From contig JAWDGP010006875.1 of assembly GCA_033675545.1 (NCBI GenBank), forward strand, positions 27,501-91,500: a stretch of 64,000 nucleotides of DNA, read 5' to 3'. Of this stretch, positions 34,401 through 49,853 are shown in pieces (within the stretch, counting starts at the first letter, position 1; each line of letters opens with the position of its first letter). This DNA is from Elysia crispata. Lineage: Eukaryota > Mollusca > Gastropoda > Plakobranchidae. Below the pieces are notes generated by a model. It was given only the letters and a program-made list of their open reading frames with translations. It was not told the origin of the DNA and made no database searches. The position numbers were made by a program, and so were the translations under genes.

Positions 34401-37400
34401 ATATGGCCGCCGGTTAATTCTATTCTGGCCATCTCTATAATTAGCATACTTCGATTTTCATTCAGGTAATCTATATAAATACAATAAATCCAATATGGCC
34501 GCCGGTTAATTCTATTTTGGCCATCTCTAAAATTAGCATAAATTCAATATGGCCGCCGGTTAATTCTATTCTGGCCATCTCTATAATTAGCATATTTCCA
34601 ATTTTATTTTGGTAATCTATATACGTTCAATAAATCCAATATGGCTGCCAGTTGATTCTTTTTTGGCCATCTCTATAATTAGCATAAATCCCATATGGCC
34701 GCCGGTTAATTCTATTTTGGCCATCTCTAAAATTAGCATAAATTCAATATGGCCGCCGGTTAATTCTTTCTTGGCCATCTCTATAATTAGCATAAATTCA
34801 ATATGGCCGTCGGTTAATTTTATCTTGGTAATCTTTATAACAAGCATAATTTTAATGTGGCCGCCAGTTGATTCTATTTTGGCCATCTCTATAATTAGCA
34901 TAAATTTAATATGGCCGCCGGTTAATTTCTATTTTGGCCATCTCTATAATTAGCATAAATTCAATATGGCCGCCGGTTAATTTTATCTTGGTAATCTCTA
35001 TAACAAGCATAATTTTAATGTGGCCGCCAGTTGATTCTATTTTGGCCATCTCTATAATTAGCATAAATTCAATATGGCCGCCGGTTAATTTCTATTTTGG
35101 CCATCTCTATAATAAGCATAATTTCAATATGGCCTACAGTTAATTCTATTTTGGCAATCTCTATATTTAGCATAATTCCAATTTGGCCGCCAGTTAATTC
35201 CAATTTGGTAATCTATATAAATATAATAAATCCAATATGGCCGCCGGTTAATTCTATTTTGGCCATCTCTAAAATTAGCATAAATTCAATATGGCCGCCG
35301 GTTAATTCTCTTCTGGCCATCTCTATAATTAGCATAATTCCAATTTCATTTTGGTAATCTATACAAGTACATTAAATCCAATATGGCCGCCGGTTAATTC
35401 TATTTTGGCCATCTCTATAATTAGCATCAATTCAATATGGCCGCCGGTTAATTTCTATTTTGGCCATCTCTATAATTAGCATAAATTCAATATGGCCGCC
35501 GGTTAATTGTATTTTGGCCATCTCTATAATTAGCATACTTCGATTTTCATTCAGGTAATCTATATAAATACAATAAATCCAATATGGCCGCCGGTTAATT
35601 CTATTTTGGCCATCTCAATAATTAGCATAATTTCAATTTGGCCGCCAGTTAATTCTATTTAGACAATGTGTATATTTAGTATAATCCAATATGGCCGCCA
35701 GTTAATTCCAATTTAGTAATCTCTATCATCAGCATAAATCCAATATGGCCGCCGGTGAATTCTATTTTGGCAATCTCTATAATTAGCATATGTACTAATA
35801 TTTTCCGCCGGTTAATTCTATTCTGGCCATCTCTATAATTAGCATAATTTCATCATGGCCTACAGTTAATTCTATTTAGGTAATGTGTATATTTAGTATA
35901 ATCCAATAATGCCGCCAGTTAATTCCAATTTGGTAATCTATATAAATATAATAAATCCAATATGGCCGCCGGTTAATTCTATTTTGGCCATCTCTAAAAT
36001 TAGCATAAATTCAATATGGCCGCCGGTTAATTCTATTCTGGCCATCTCTATAATTAGCATAATTTCAATATGGCCTACAGTTAATTCTATTTAGGTAATG
36101 TGTATATTTAGTATAATCCAATATGGCCGCCAGTTAATTCCAATTTGGGAATCTATATAAATACAATAAATCCAATATGGCCGCCGGTTAATTCTATTTT
36201 GGCCATCTCTAAAATTAGCATAAATTCAATATGGCCGCCGGTTAATTCTATTCTGGCCATCTCTATAATTAGCATACTTCGATTTTCATTCAGGTAATCT
36301 ATATAAATACAATAAATCCAATATGGCCGCCGGTTAATTCTATTTTGGCCATCTCAATAATTAGCATAATTTCAATTTGGCCGCCAGTTAATTCTATTTA
36401 GACAATGTGTATATTTAGTATAATCCAATATGGCTGCCAGTTAATTCCAATTTAGTAATCTCTATCATCAGCATAAATCCAATATGGCCGCCGGTTAATT
36501 CTATTTTGGCCATCTCTATAATTAGCATAAATTCAATATGGCCGCCGGTTAATTCTATTCTGGCCATCTCTATAATTAGCATAATTTCATTATGGCCTAC
36601 AGTTAATTCTATTTAGGTAATGTGTATATTTAGTATAATCCAATAATGCCGCCATATAATTTGAATTTGGTAATCTATATAAATATAAATAATCCAATAT
36701 GGCCGCCGGTTAATTCTATTTTGGCCATCTCTAAAATTAGCATAAATTCAATATGGCCGCCGGTTAATTCTATTCTGGCCATCTCTATAATTAGCATAAT
36801 CCTATGGCCGCCATAATTCATTTGGTAATCTATATAAATACAATAAATCCAATATGGCCGCCCGTGAATTCTATTTTGGCAATCTCTAAAATTAGCAATT
36901 TCTAGATAATTAGCATAATTCAGGCAATATGGCCGCCGTTAATTCTATTTCAATTTGGCCGCCAGTTAATCTATTTAGACAATGTGTATATTTAGTATAA
37001 TCCAATATGGCTGCCAGTTAATTCCAATTTAGTAATCTCTATCATCAGCTAAATCCAATATGGCCGCCGGTTAATTCTTCTTTGGCCATCTCTAAAATTA
37101 GCATAAATTCAATATGGCCGCCGGTTAATTCTATTCTGGCCATCTCTATAATTAGCATACTTCGATTTTCATTCAGGTAATCTATATAAATACAATAAAT
37201 CCAATATGGCCGCCGGTTAATTCTATTCTGGCCATCTCTATAATTAGCATAATTTCATTATGGCCTACAGTTAATTCTATTTAGGTAATGTGTATATTTA
37301 GTATAATCCAATAAGGCCGCCAGTTAATTCCAATTTGGTAATCTATATAAATATAATAAATCCAATATGGCCGCCGGTTAATTCTTTTTTGGCCATCTCT

Positions 37401-38797
37401 AAAATTAGCATAAATTCAATATGGCCGCCGGTTAATTCTATTCTGGCCATCTCTATAATTAGCATAATTTCAATATGGCCTACAGTTAATTCTATTTAGG
37501 TAATGTGTATATTTAGTACAATCCAATAAGGCCGCCAGTTAATTCCAATTTGGTAATCTATATAAATATAAGAAATCCAATATGGCCGCCGGTTAATTCT
37601 ATTTTGGCCATCTCTATAATTAGCATAAATTCAATATGGCCGCCGGTTAATTTCTATTTTGGCCATCTCTATAATTAGCATAAATTCAATATGGCCGCCG
37701 GTTGATTTTATCTTGGTATTCTCTATAACAAGCATAATTTTAATGTGGCCGCCAGTTGATTCTATTTTGGCCATCTCTACAATTAGCATAAATCCAATAT
37801 AGCCGCCGGTTAATTTCTATTTTGGCCATCTCTATAAAAGCATAAATCCAATATAGCCGCCGATTAATTCTTTTTTGGCCATCTCTATAATTAGCATAAA
37901 TTCAATATGGCCGCCGGTTAATTTTATCTTGGTAATCTCTATAACAAGCATAATTTTAATGTGGCCGCCAGTTGATTCTATTTTGGCCATCTCTATAATT
38001 AGCATAAATCCAATATAGCCCCCGATTAATTCTATTTTGGCCATCTCTAAAATTAGCATAATTCCAATTTCATTTTGGTAATCTATACAAGTACATTAAA
38101 TCCAATATGGCCGCCGGTAAATTCTATTTTGGTCATCTCTATAATTAGCATCAATTCAATATGGCCGCCGGTTAATTTCTATTTTGGCCATCTCTATAAT
38201 TAGCATAAATTCAATATGGCCGCCGGTTAATTCTATTTTGGCCATCTCTATAATTAGCATAAATTCAATATAGCCGCCGATTAATTCTATTTTAGCCATC
38301 TCTATAATTAGCATAATTCCAATTTAATTTTGGTAATCTATACAAGTATATTAAATCCAATATGGCCGCCGGTTAATTTCTATTTTGGCCATCTCTATAA
38401 TTAGCATAAATTCAATATGGCCTACAGTTAATTCTATTTAGGTAATGTGTATATTTAGTATAATCCAATATGGCCCCCAGTTAATTCCAATTTGGTAATC
38501 TATAAATATAATTAATCCAATATGGCCGCCGGTTAATTCTATTTTGGCCATCTCTAAAATTAGCATAATTTCAATATGGTCACCGGTTAATCCTATTTTG
38601 GTAATCTCTATAACAAGCATATTTTTAATGTGGCCGCCAGTTAATTCTATTTAGGCAATCTCTATATTTAGTATAATCCAATATGGCCGTGGGTAATTCC
38701 GATTAGGAAGTCTCTTTAATTAGCATATTTCTAATATGGCCGCCGGTTAATTCCAATTTGGTAATCTCTATAATTAGCATAATTCTAATTTTACTCC
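31451..38797. repeat. 54-bp satellite array, about 7.3 kb
   Basis: The unit is close to AATATGGCCGCCGGTTAATT CTATTTTGGCCATCTCTATA ATTAGCATAAATTC (54 bp; roughly 135 units). Main variants: GGTAATCTATATAAATACAA instead of GGCCATCTCTATAATTAGCA, GGCCTACAG instead of GGCCGCCGG, and AGCCGCC. All units point the same way. Each unit carries ATGGCC and, 24 bases on, GGCCAT, an internal inverted pair, and two or three CpG within otherwise AT-rich DNA. Because 54 is divisible by 3, open frames of up to 114 codons run on both strands (plus: IWPPVNSILAIS; minus: MLIIEMAKIESTGGHI). I treat these as non-coding. Higher-order duplication is described under findings. Confidence 0.97.
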
Positions 38798-39180
38798 GGT
38801 CTGAAATTCGATCACATTTTGATAATATGGTATTATTTTGATGATTTATAGGGATCATTTCGATTCTACAGCATGTCTATTGTATTAGTATAGAGAAAGA
38901 AAAAATGGAAATCTTTCTACCGTTTTGAATTTTTTTTTTTACTTTCGAATTCTATTCTATTGTAATAATATTTAATTATGCTTGATTTGTAGAGATAGAA
39001 ATAAAGAGGATTTTGTCACCCCTATTTAATTATTCAATATTGATTCACCATCTTTGTGGCAGTTGGCTATTCCATGTTCTGTTCCCAACACATACCACCC
39101 ACGCATTATCAATTCGGCAATAAGGGTTTATGTTTCTATTACTGTAAAATGGAGTTCAATATTTCTTTTGTATAAAAATT

Positions 39181-39297
39181 ACGGATGTTAAACTCTGTGC
39201 AAATTGCAATGAATTGAAATCACTTGATGAATACCATAAACACATACGAAAACCTATTAAAAACAAGACATTTATCAAAAACAACAAAGACAGATAA
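39181..39297 (+). pseudogene. Right-arm copy of the zinc-ribbon-like ORF, broken
   Basis: Reads TDVKLCANCNELKSLDEYHK then HIRKPIKNKTFIKNNKDR and a stop. It matches the left-arm ORF from TDLKLCANCNELKSLDKY through HIRKP. About 40 bp that encode GLNSQCIECGRY in the left copy are missing, so the second CxxC is lost and the end is out of frame. Confidence 0.5.
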
Positions 39298-39731
39298 AAA
39301 AAAGAGTGTTATATGAGTTTATTCAGAGAAATCCAAATTATAAAAATATAAAAAGAAATCATTATAATACACATTGTTTTCTAAAATAATTAAAAAGACA
39401 CATACCAGTCTTTTAAAAATAACGTCAGTGAAACTTATGTATATAACATAAATGAACTGGGCATTTAAGTGAACTTTAATGTGTTTGACTTTCAGCTCAC
39501 ATTGCATTACAATAAAAGACAATTAATAATTCACATAAATTTTTTTCAAAAACATTAATTAGGTTTTTACTCCAGTCAACATAGTTTCCATGTTCTCTTT
39601 AAATGCGTTATCCAGAGAAATAGTAACTGGATGATAAGAAAGCTTTGAGGATTCAAACAAGGTCCCACTTTTTACTTCTGAAAAGGAATCACAAAAAAGA
39701 AAGATTAATATGGGGGGTGAAACCTTAGCCA

Positions 39732-41165
<1,434 letters not shown>

Positions 41166-41475
41166 AAAAAATAAAGTGCGGTGTCTGACAAGGATGTGTG
41201 TTTGCTCCGGACCTTTTCTCTCTCTACAGTGAAATGATTTGAGAAGCATAGAAGGATACCCAGGAACTAAAATAGGAGGGCACAAAGTAAGCAACATGAG
41301 ATACGCTGATGACGCTGTATTAATTGCAGAAAATAAAGAAAACTTGCCACAATTATTAGACATCACTGAAGAAGAAAGCAGAAGGAAAGGATATGGATTA
41401 AAGAGCAACAGCATCAAGGGATAGAGATGCGCAAAAGGTCATGATTGCCTAATCTAAAGAGCAGGGCACCTAATT
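41166..41475 (+). mobile_element. LINE reverse-transcriptase palm remnant (YADD) with internal deletion
   Basis: Seen: QGCVFAPDLFSLYSEMI, then with a one-base frameshift LRSIEGYPGTKIGGHKVSNM followed by RYADDAVLIAENKENLPQLL. The two Asp of the reverse-transcriptase active site are in YADD. After ..YGLKSNSIKG the sequence jumps, at AACAGCATCAAGG, to the protein's last residues (GATGCGCAAAAGGTCATGAT), skipping the region preserved at 26125-26715. An in-frame TGA replaces the expected Arg before QGCV. The copy is dead. The shared tail places it at the same point in the inverted repeat as 29572-29890. Confidence 0.8.
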
Positions 41476-41787
41476 CATTGATATACTGGATATTTTCCAT
41501 GAATCATCTAAGGATTTGTGTCTAGCTACGAAAAAAAAAAGATGTATCTAATAAACGTAGTTGTAAGCAATATAAACATATATTGTCTCTGTTGTTTGAA
41601 CGTAGATGAATACCACATATGTTGAGCGCTGTTCTACATAAAATTATGTATAGACAACCACTGCCATAAGTACAGCAAAGATTGCAAATATAACATCTCA
41701 CTCCAGTTCTATAACATTTTCAAAGCTGGAAAGTTCAAAGGACTCAAATCACACATAGTGAAAAAAAAACATAATACGAAGGAATGT

Positions 41788-42170
41788 ATTCACAGACAAC
41801 ACCTTGCAGATATGAAATTTGCTTGAAAAGAAAGACATGAATATTAGAAGGTAAACATGTAAGTCTCACTTGTACATAAGGTGTAAGCTGACTACCTTTG
41901 ATTGGTCTACAAATGTAGCCCAAAATTTGTCTTGACCTGCAAAGACTTAAAGAAGGAACAAATGATTTTTTTCCCTCTCTTTATTTTTTGAGAAAATCCA
42001 AAAAAAAAAAAAAAGATTTTTGTGAAAGATGAAGTTTGTTTTAAGCTGAGAGGATAAGAGAAGAGATGACATGAAAGATTGAAAAACCTGTCTGTCCTAC
42101 TGGAGAAAACGAAGAAAAACACGCACACACAAAAAATAATAATGCAATGATATCACAAAGCTGCTTGAAT
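41788..42170. repeat. Direct duplication within right arm, copy 1
   Basis: Begins CACAGACAACACCTTGCAGA and runs through ACCTTTGATTGGTCTACAAA, AAGCTGAGAGGATAAGA, GACATGAAAGATTGAAAAAC and CACAAAGCTGCTTGAA. The whole stretch recurs at 42362-42747 in the same orientation, with about 190 bp of (TA)n/(TC)n and flank between copies. Confidence 0.85.
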
Positions 42171-42180
42171 ATATATATAT

Positions 42181-42184
<4 letters not shown>

Positions 42185-42256
<72 letters not shown>
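42185..42256. repeat. (TC)n microsatellite between duplicated segments
   Basis: About 70 bp of TC preceded by (TA)n. Confidence 0.95.
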
Positions 42257-42259
<3 letters not shown>

Positions 42260-42361
42260 CTAATGCTCTTTGAAATTTGAAGTAAAAAAAAAAAACAGAA
42301 AATATATCACTACATGGCGACTTACATAAAGATACATGTAAGTAAATAAAGATAATACTGT

Positions 42362-42747
42362 ACTCACAGACAACACTTTGCAGACATGAAATTTGGTTGA
42401 AAAGAAAGACATCAATTTAAGAAGATAAACATGTTAGTCTCACTTGTACATGGGGTGTTAGCTGACTACCTTTGATTGATCTACAAACGTAGCCCAAAAT
42501 TTGTCTTGATTTTCAAAGACTTAAAGCAAGAAGAAATGATTTTTTTCCCTCTCTTAATTTTTTGAGAAAATCCAAAAGAAAAATGATTTTTGTGAAAGAT
42601 GAAGTTTGTTTTAAGCTGAGAGGATAAGAAAAGAGATGACATGAAAGATTGAAAAACCTGTATGTCCTACTGAAGAAAACGAAGAAAAACACACACACAA
42701 AAAAATAATAATAATGCCTTGATGTCACAAGGCTGCTTGAATTGAAC
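42362..42747. repeat. Direct duplication within right arm, copy 2
   Basis: Second copy of 41788-42170, ending CACAAGGCTGCTTGAATTGA. It leads straight into the outer arm block that matches 28201-28575, so copy 2 is in the ancestral position and copy 1 is probably the added or rearranged one, or vice versa. Confidence 0.85.
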
Positions 42748-43097
42748 CAACAGAAGGTCTCAGCACTTTTTCTATGACATCAAAAGCAGTGATCACATGA
42801 ATTTAAAGTAGTTTAAAATTCTTGAGAAAAGAAGATCAACTTACACATCAAGGGCAAACTAGGTGTTGCGTCACTCTTCAAAACTCAGTAGAAGGTAAGG
42901 ATTCTCTCTCAAAAGCACATTGTCTCAAGTTGGTTAGTCTGTGGCTGCTGATCTTCTCAAAATGAAGAAGAGGTTGAAGATCTCTGTCAGATTATCACTG
43001 AAGATGTTGAGAGGAACATATAATTATGAATAGAAAGGAACGAGTTACACAGAGAAGGGATAGGAAAGAAAAGAAGGGGATATATATATATACACAT

Positions 43098-43100
<3 letters not shown>

Positions 43101-43175
<75 letters not shown>

Positions 43176-43308
43176 ATATACTTTGTAATAGTTTTAAAGT
43201 GGCTTTATAAACTGAAGATTTTCTTTTATAATGCTGAAACTGGTTTTAATGAAGCAAGTTTTTCTCGGTGTAATGACAAGTTATAAATTTGTATATTAGA
43301 AGAGAGAG

Positions 43309-43396
<88 letters not shown>

Positions 43397-43522
43397 ATTA
43401 TATACTTTTGTAGTAGTTTTAAAGTGGCTTTATAAACTGAGGATTTTCTTTTCTAATGCTGAAGCTGGTTTTAATGAAGCATGTTTTTCTCGTTGTAATG
43501 ACAAGTTATAAATTTGTATATT

Positions 43523-43562
<40 letters not shown>
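43101..43562. repeat. (GA)n tracts alternating with a 130-bp direct repeat
   Basis: Three GA tracts (43101-43171, about 43303-43392, 43527-43562) are separated by two copies (about 43172-43302 and 43395-43526) of AATTATATACTTT...GTAGTTTTAAAGTGGCTTTA...TAATGACAAGTTATAAATTT. Each copy plus its GA tract is a unit of about 225 bp, suggesting expansion by unequal exchange at the microsatellite. Confidence 0.85.
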
Positions 43563-43567
<5 letters not shown>

Positions 43568-43974
43568 TATGGTATCTTGACAAAAAAAAAACGAAACACC
43601 TAGCTGTGCTCACTATTATCATATGAAGAAATAAGAATGATCTTTCGTTGGAAATAACGGTGAGCTGTGGGTGTAAAGAGAGGAAATTTTTTTATACACA
43701 TGAATGATAAAATAAACACCAATATCATGGATAGTTTGAAGTACAATACAAATCTCAATATTGGAATTGAAATGTATAAAAAAATTATATTAATAATAAT
43801 GGAAAAATATCGTACTCAGCGTAGAATTATATTTTTACCATTTCTTTTGCACGTCCAACCTTCAACAAAAGTTTGTCTGTCCAGGGACAGAATTTGTGGG
43901 GGATCACATGAATGTATAATGTATACAGAATTCCCTAAATTTACGGTCAATTCTCTTTCCTGTACAGTGGAACC

Positions 43975-44216
43975 CATGTTTAACACCTCGAATAGCGAAA
44001 ACCATTGCTATAACGACAGAGCTAAATAACACCTTTTTTTCCTATATTCAATTTATTTCTGTAAAATTGACACCGCTTCCCAACCTGTAAAAACTGGAAA
44101 GAAAGCACCAAAACTTTTAATAGAAAAAAATCCTTAGCATTTTGCCCTGCCTGCATTGTAACAGTACAAGCGAACAAGCAATGCAGGCTTTCCTGTCTTT
44201 TCTCCACAGTCCGCAT
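43975..44216 (-). mobile_element. Tigger/pogo-like remnant with one terminal repeat
   Basis: TA-CAGTGGAACCCATGTTTAAC at 43973 onward is a pogo/Tigger-type end (CAGTGGAACC, then CGAATAGCG and TATAACGA). Reading inward on the minus strand gives GCATTGCTTGTTCGCTTGT and TTTTGGTGCTTTC, which also occur in order at 57600-57700 next to the matching end at 57854-57859. No complete transposase. Confidence 0.6.
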
Positions 44217-44284
44217 GTATATGAAAATATGTATTTATTTCCATAAGAGGCAGAATAGAAAAAAACAAAGGAAAGTGTAATTAC

Positions 44285-45094
44285 TTCTTGGGTGAGGCCA
44301 TGCCCTTGATGGTTCAAATACTGCACTGTGATGGCCAGGAAGGGCGGAGACTGGTCTTTCGGCCTCTGGATCTTCAACCGAATCTTGGCTTGACAATCTA
44401 GTTTGAGGGACCTGTGAAAGTGATGAAGAGTATGTAGTTATGTATCTATAGATAGAGTTGAATGCTACAAAGTTCATTTAGTGTATAGCATCAAGCCACA
44501 TGGTAGGCAGTGGCCAACATCTAAAGAAAAATAACTTGGGCTTATAAAATCTGAAACCACAAAATAAATGATTGATTGGCAAATCTAGATCTAGAGTAAA
44601 TTAAAATATTTGTCCTATGAACTGCAAAATGTTTCAGATCAGTACTCTGTAAATGCCTTTCAATAAGGCTTTTGGTGCCCTCATGCCAAATTTTCCATTC
44701 TCTAGATCTAGAATCTAGATCTAGATCTACTCCAAGAGGCAGGGAAGGATTTAAAAATCTGGGCTTAGGATAACTCACCCCTTATCTTTAACCAACCACT
44801 AAAATCTAAAATCAGATCGTCTAGATCTGGATATAAGACCTATCTATATTTAACTCTAGATCTCATTAGCACAATTGATGGGACTTACCTTCAGCATGGG
44901 CGCTGACCCGTCGAGGAGCTGGTGTGTTTGGACGGGGAGAATGCTTTTATATTTTAGGTACTTCCGTATTAGTTCTTTCACTGACTCACTCGATCTTTTC
45001 ACAAATAGACTGTGAGTGCCACTGAAAATGATTTCAAGGCTGCCTCAAACTCTTCATACGTTTTGAACACACGTCCTTTCTCCATTTTGAACAT
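44285..45094 (-). pseudogene. FAR1/ZSWIM3-like DNA-binding domain fragment, two exons
   Basis: Seen: block 1 (45094-44889, minus) starts MFKMEKGRVFKTYEEFEAAL. After a one-base frame change near 45020 it continues THSLFVKRSSESVKELIRKY and LKYKSILPVQTHQLLDGSAP, and ends at a GTAAGT donor. Block 2 (44411-44285), after a TTTCACAG acceptor, reads LDCQAKIRLKIQRPKDQSPP then FLAITVQYLNHQGHGLTQE, ending at GTAATT. Known: MULE-derived FAR1/ZSWIM3-type N-terminal domains have F.(S/T)YEEF..A+..F....(L)FVKR.S.S, then C.AKIR......L.+T..N.+HNH. Inference: a partial gene or old domesticated-transposase copy. The frame change suggests it is broken. No further exon was found towards 44000, where a Tigger remnant lies. 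Confidence 0.45.
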
Positions 45095-45249
45095 TGGTGG
45101 AAAGGAAGTGAAATCTGAGTCAAACACGAATTTTGTGACGTCAGATGAGCTTCCGTGTCCGTTTAGACCAGTACCAATTATCTAGGAGGCCTGTTCATAG
45201 GTTATGTAATATTATTCAGATGGGCCGGTCTGCGGGGTGCTAGCAATGT

Positions 45250-45358
<109 letters not shown>

Positions 45359-45496
45359 GAGTGAAATGGGCAAATTTCTTTCTTCTGTTGTTAAAGTCAG
45401 GCTCATTTTTATCTTTGAAGTATTGAAACATGATAAAACAAAAAATATTATCGGCGATACAGTGTTAATAATGCCTATGCTTGTGAAGACAGTTTT

Positions 45497-45498
<2 letters not shown>

Positions 45499-45529
<31 letters not shown>

Positions 45530-45625
45530 TTCATCATCCTAATCATCATCATTATCATCATCACATCATCATCATCACCATCATCATCATTATCACCATC
45601 ATCATCATTATCATCACCATAATCA
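45499..45625. repeat. (CAT)n imperfect trinucleotide tract
   Basis: TCA/CAT repeats, interrupted by TTATCA and CACCAT steps. Poly-Ser and poly-Met open frames over it are artefacts. Confidence 0.9.
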
Positions 45626-45989
45626 ATATGTAATGATCGTCTTCATCCTCAAAATCAGTATCTTTTTCGTCGTTCTCTCCACTCCTGGCCCTTTCTTTAC
45701 TTCCATAGACTTTACACTGGAGTCTGGATAAATACCTCAGGACCAAAAAAGTTAGTTGACTGTAGGCAAAAGTTGGCTTTAAATATTGCAATTTAATTTG
45801 TAAAGAAATACAAAATAGTGCTGGCAAACAAAGTTGACTTGAAGCAAAAGTTTCCCTTAGGTGTTGGATGTATATGGACTCCTCTGTACTTTTAGTAATA
45901 CTTTCTCGTTAGCCAGGCTTTCCTCTTTTTATTCAACTGATTTTCATCTTTGAATCATTTTCTCACTCCTGTAACTCCATAGCGCCCCT

Positions 45990-46283
45990 ATGGTTCCAAG
46001 TAAAAAAAAAGCAGTTGGAATTCAAGTTAAAATTATGAATGCGGTTTTGTGTCAAGGTGGTTTGTGCACCACAAAAGCTGGGCTTGATCAGTTATATAAA
46101 AATGGAAAAGCAGAAAATCTTAAAGATCAGATTCGATATAGAAAATTAGTGATGGGGCAAGAGGACTTAAGACTGACAGGTACTGCTGCAAATCTTTACC
46201 AGACTTTGCTTGGAAAGATATGCAATGAACCTTCCTCTAAAAGAGGGAGGTTCATTAGGCAAAAGACAATCATTCAAAATTAA
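45990..46283 (+). CDS. Short ORF, unrecognised; possible last exon of a nuclear or transposon-type protein
   Basis: Seen: 97 codons, basic and well mixed in composition, unlike the simple-sequence frames around it. It begins MVPSKKKAVGIQVKIMNAVL and contains LKDQIRYRKLVMGQEDLRLT then GTAANLYQTLLGKIC. It ends after a basic SSKRGRFIRQK. A possible acceptor CTCCATAG lies just before it (about 45981). Known, from general acquaintance only: LK.QI.(F/Y)RK.V+......L..S........L..NL..L+ is a C-terminal pattern in multicopy invertebrate genes of unknown function. Inference: it could be the 3' exon of such a gene. It is opposite in strand to the FAR1-like fragment, so not its continuation. Confidence 0.4.
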   Translation: MVPSKKKAVGIQVKIMNAVLCQGGLCTTKAGLDQLYKNGKAENLKDQIRYRKLVMGQEDLRLTGTAANLYQTLLGKICNEPSSKRGRFIRQKTIIQN

Positions 46284-49790
<3,507 letters not shown>

Positions 49791-49853
49791 CCGAAATCGA
49801 AGAACAGATCTGCAATTTTGGATACCCACCCTTACTAAGTGAAGAAAGAGAAA

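Noticed and set aside
31451..38797. Possible CRISPR-like or repeat-protein locus because of regular units and long open frames
   Set aside because: Units are contiguous and similar throughout, with no unique spacers, no cas-like genes and eukaryotic context. The frames are broken by indels and open on both strands, as expected of a period divisible by 3.
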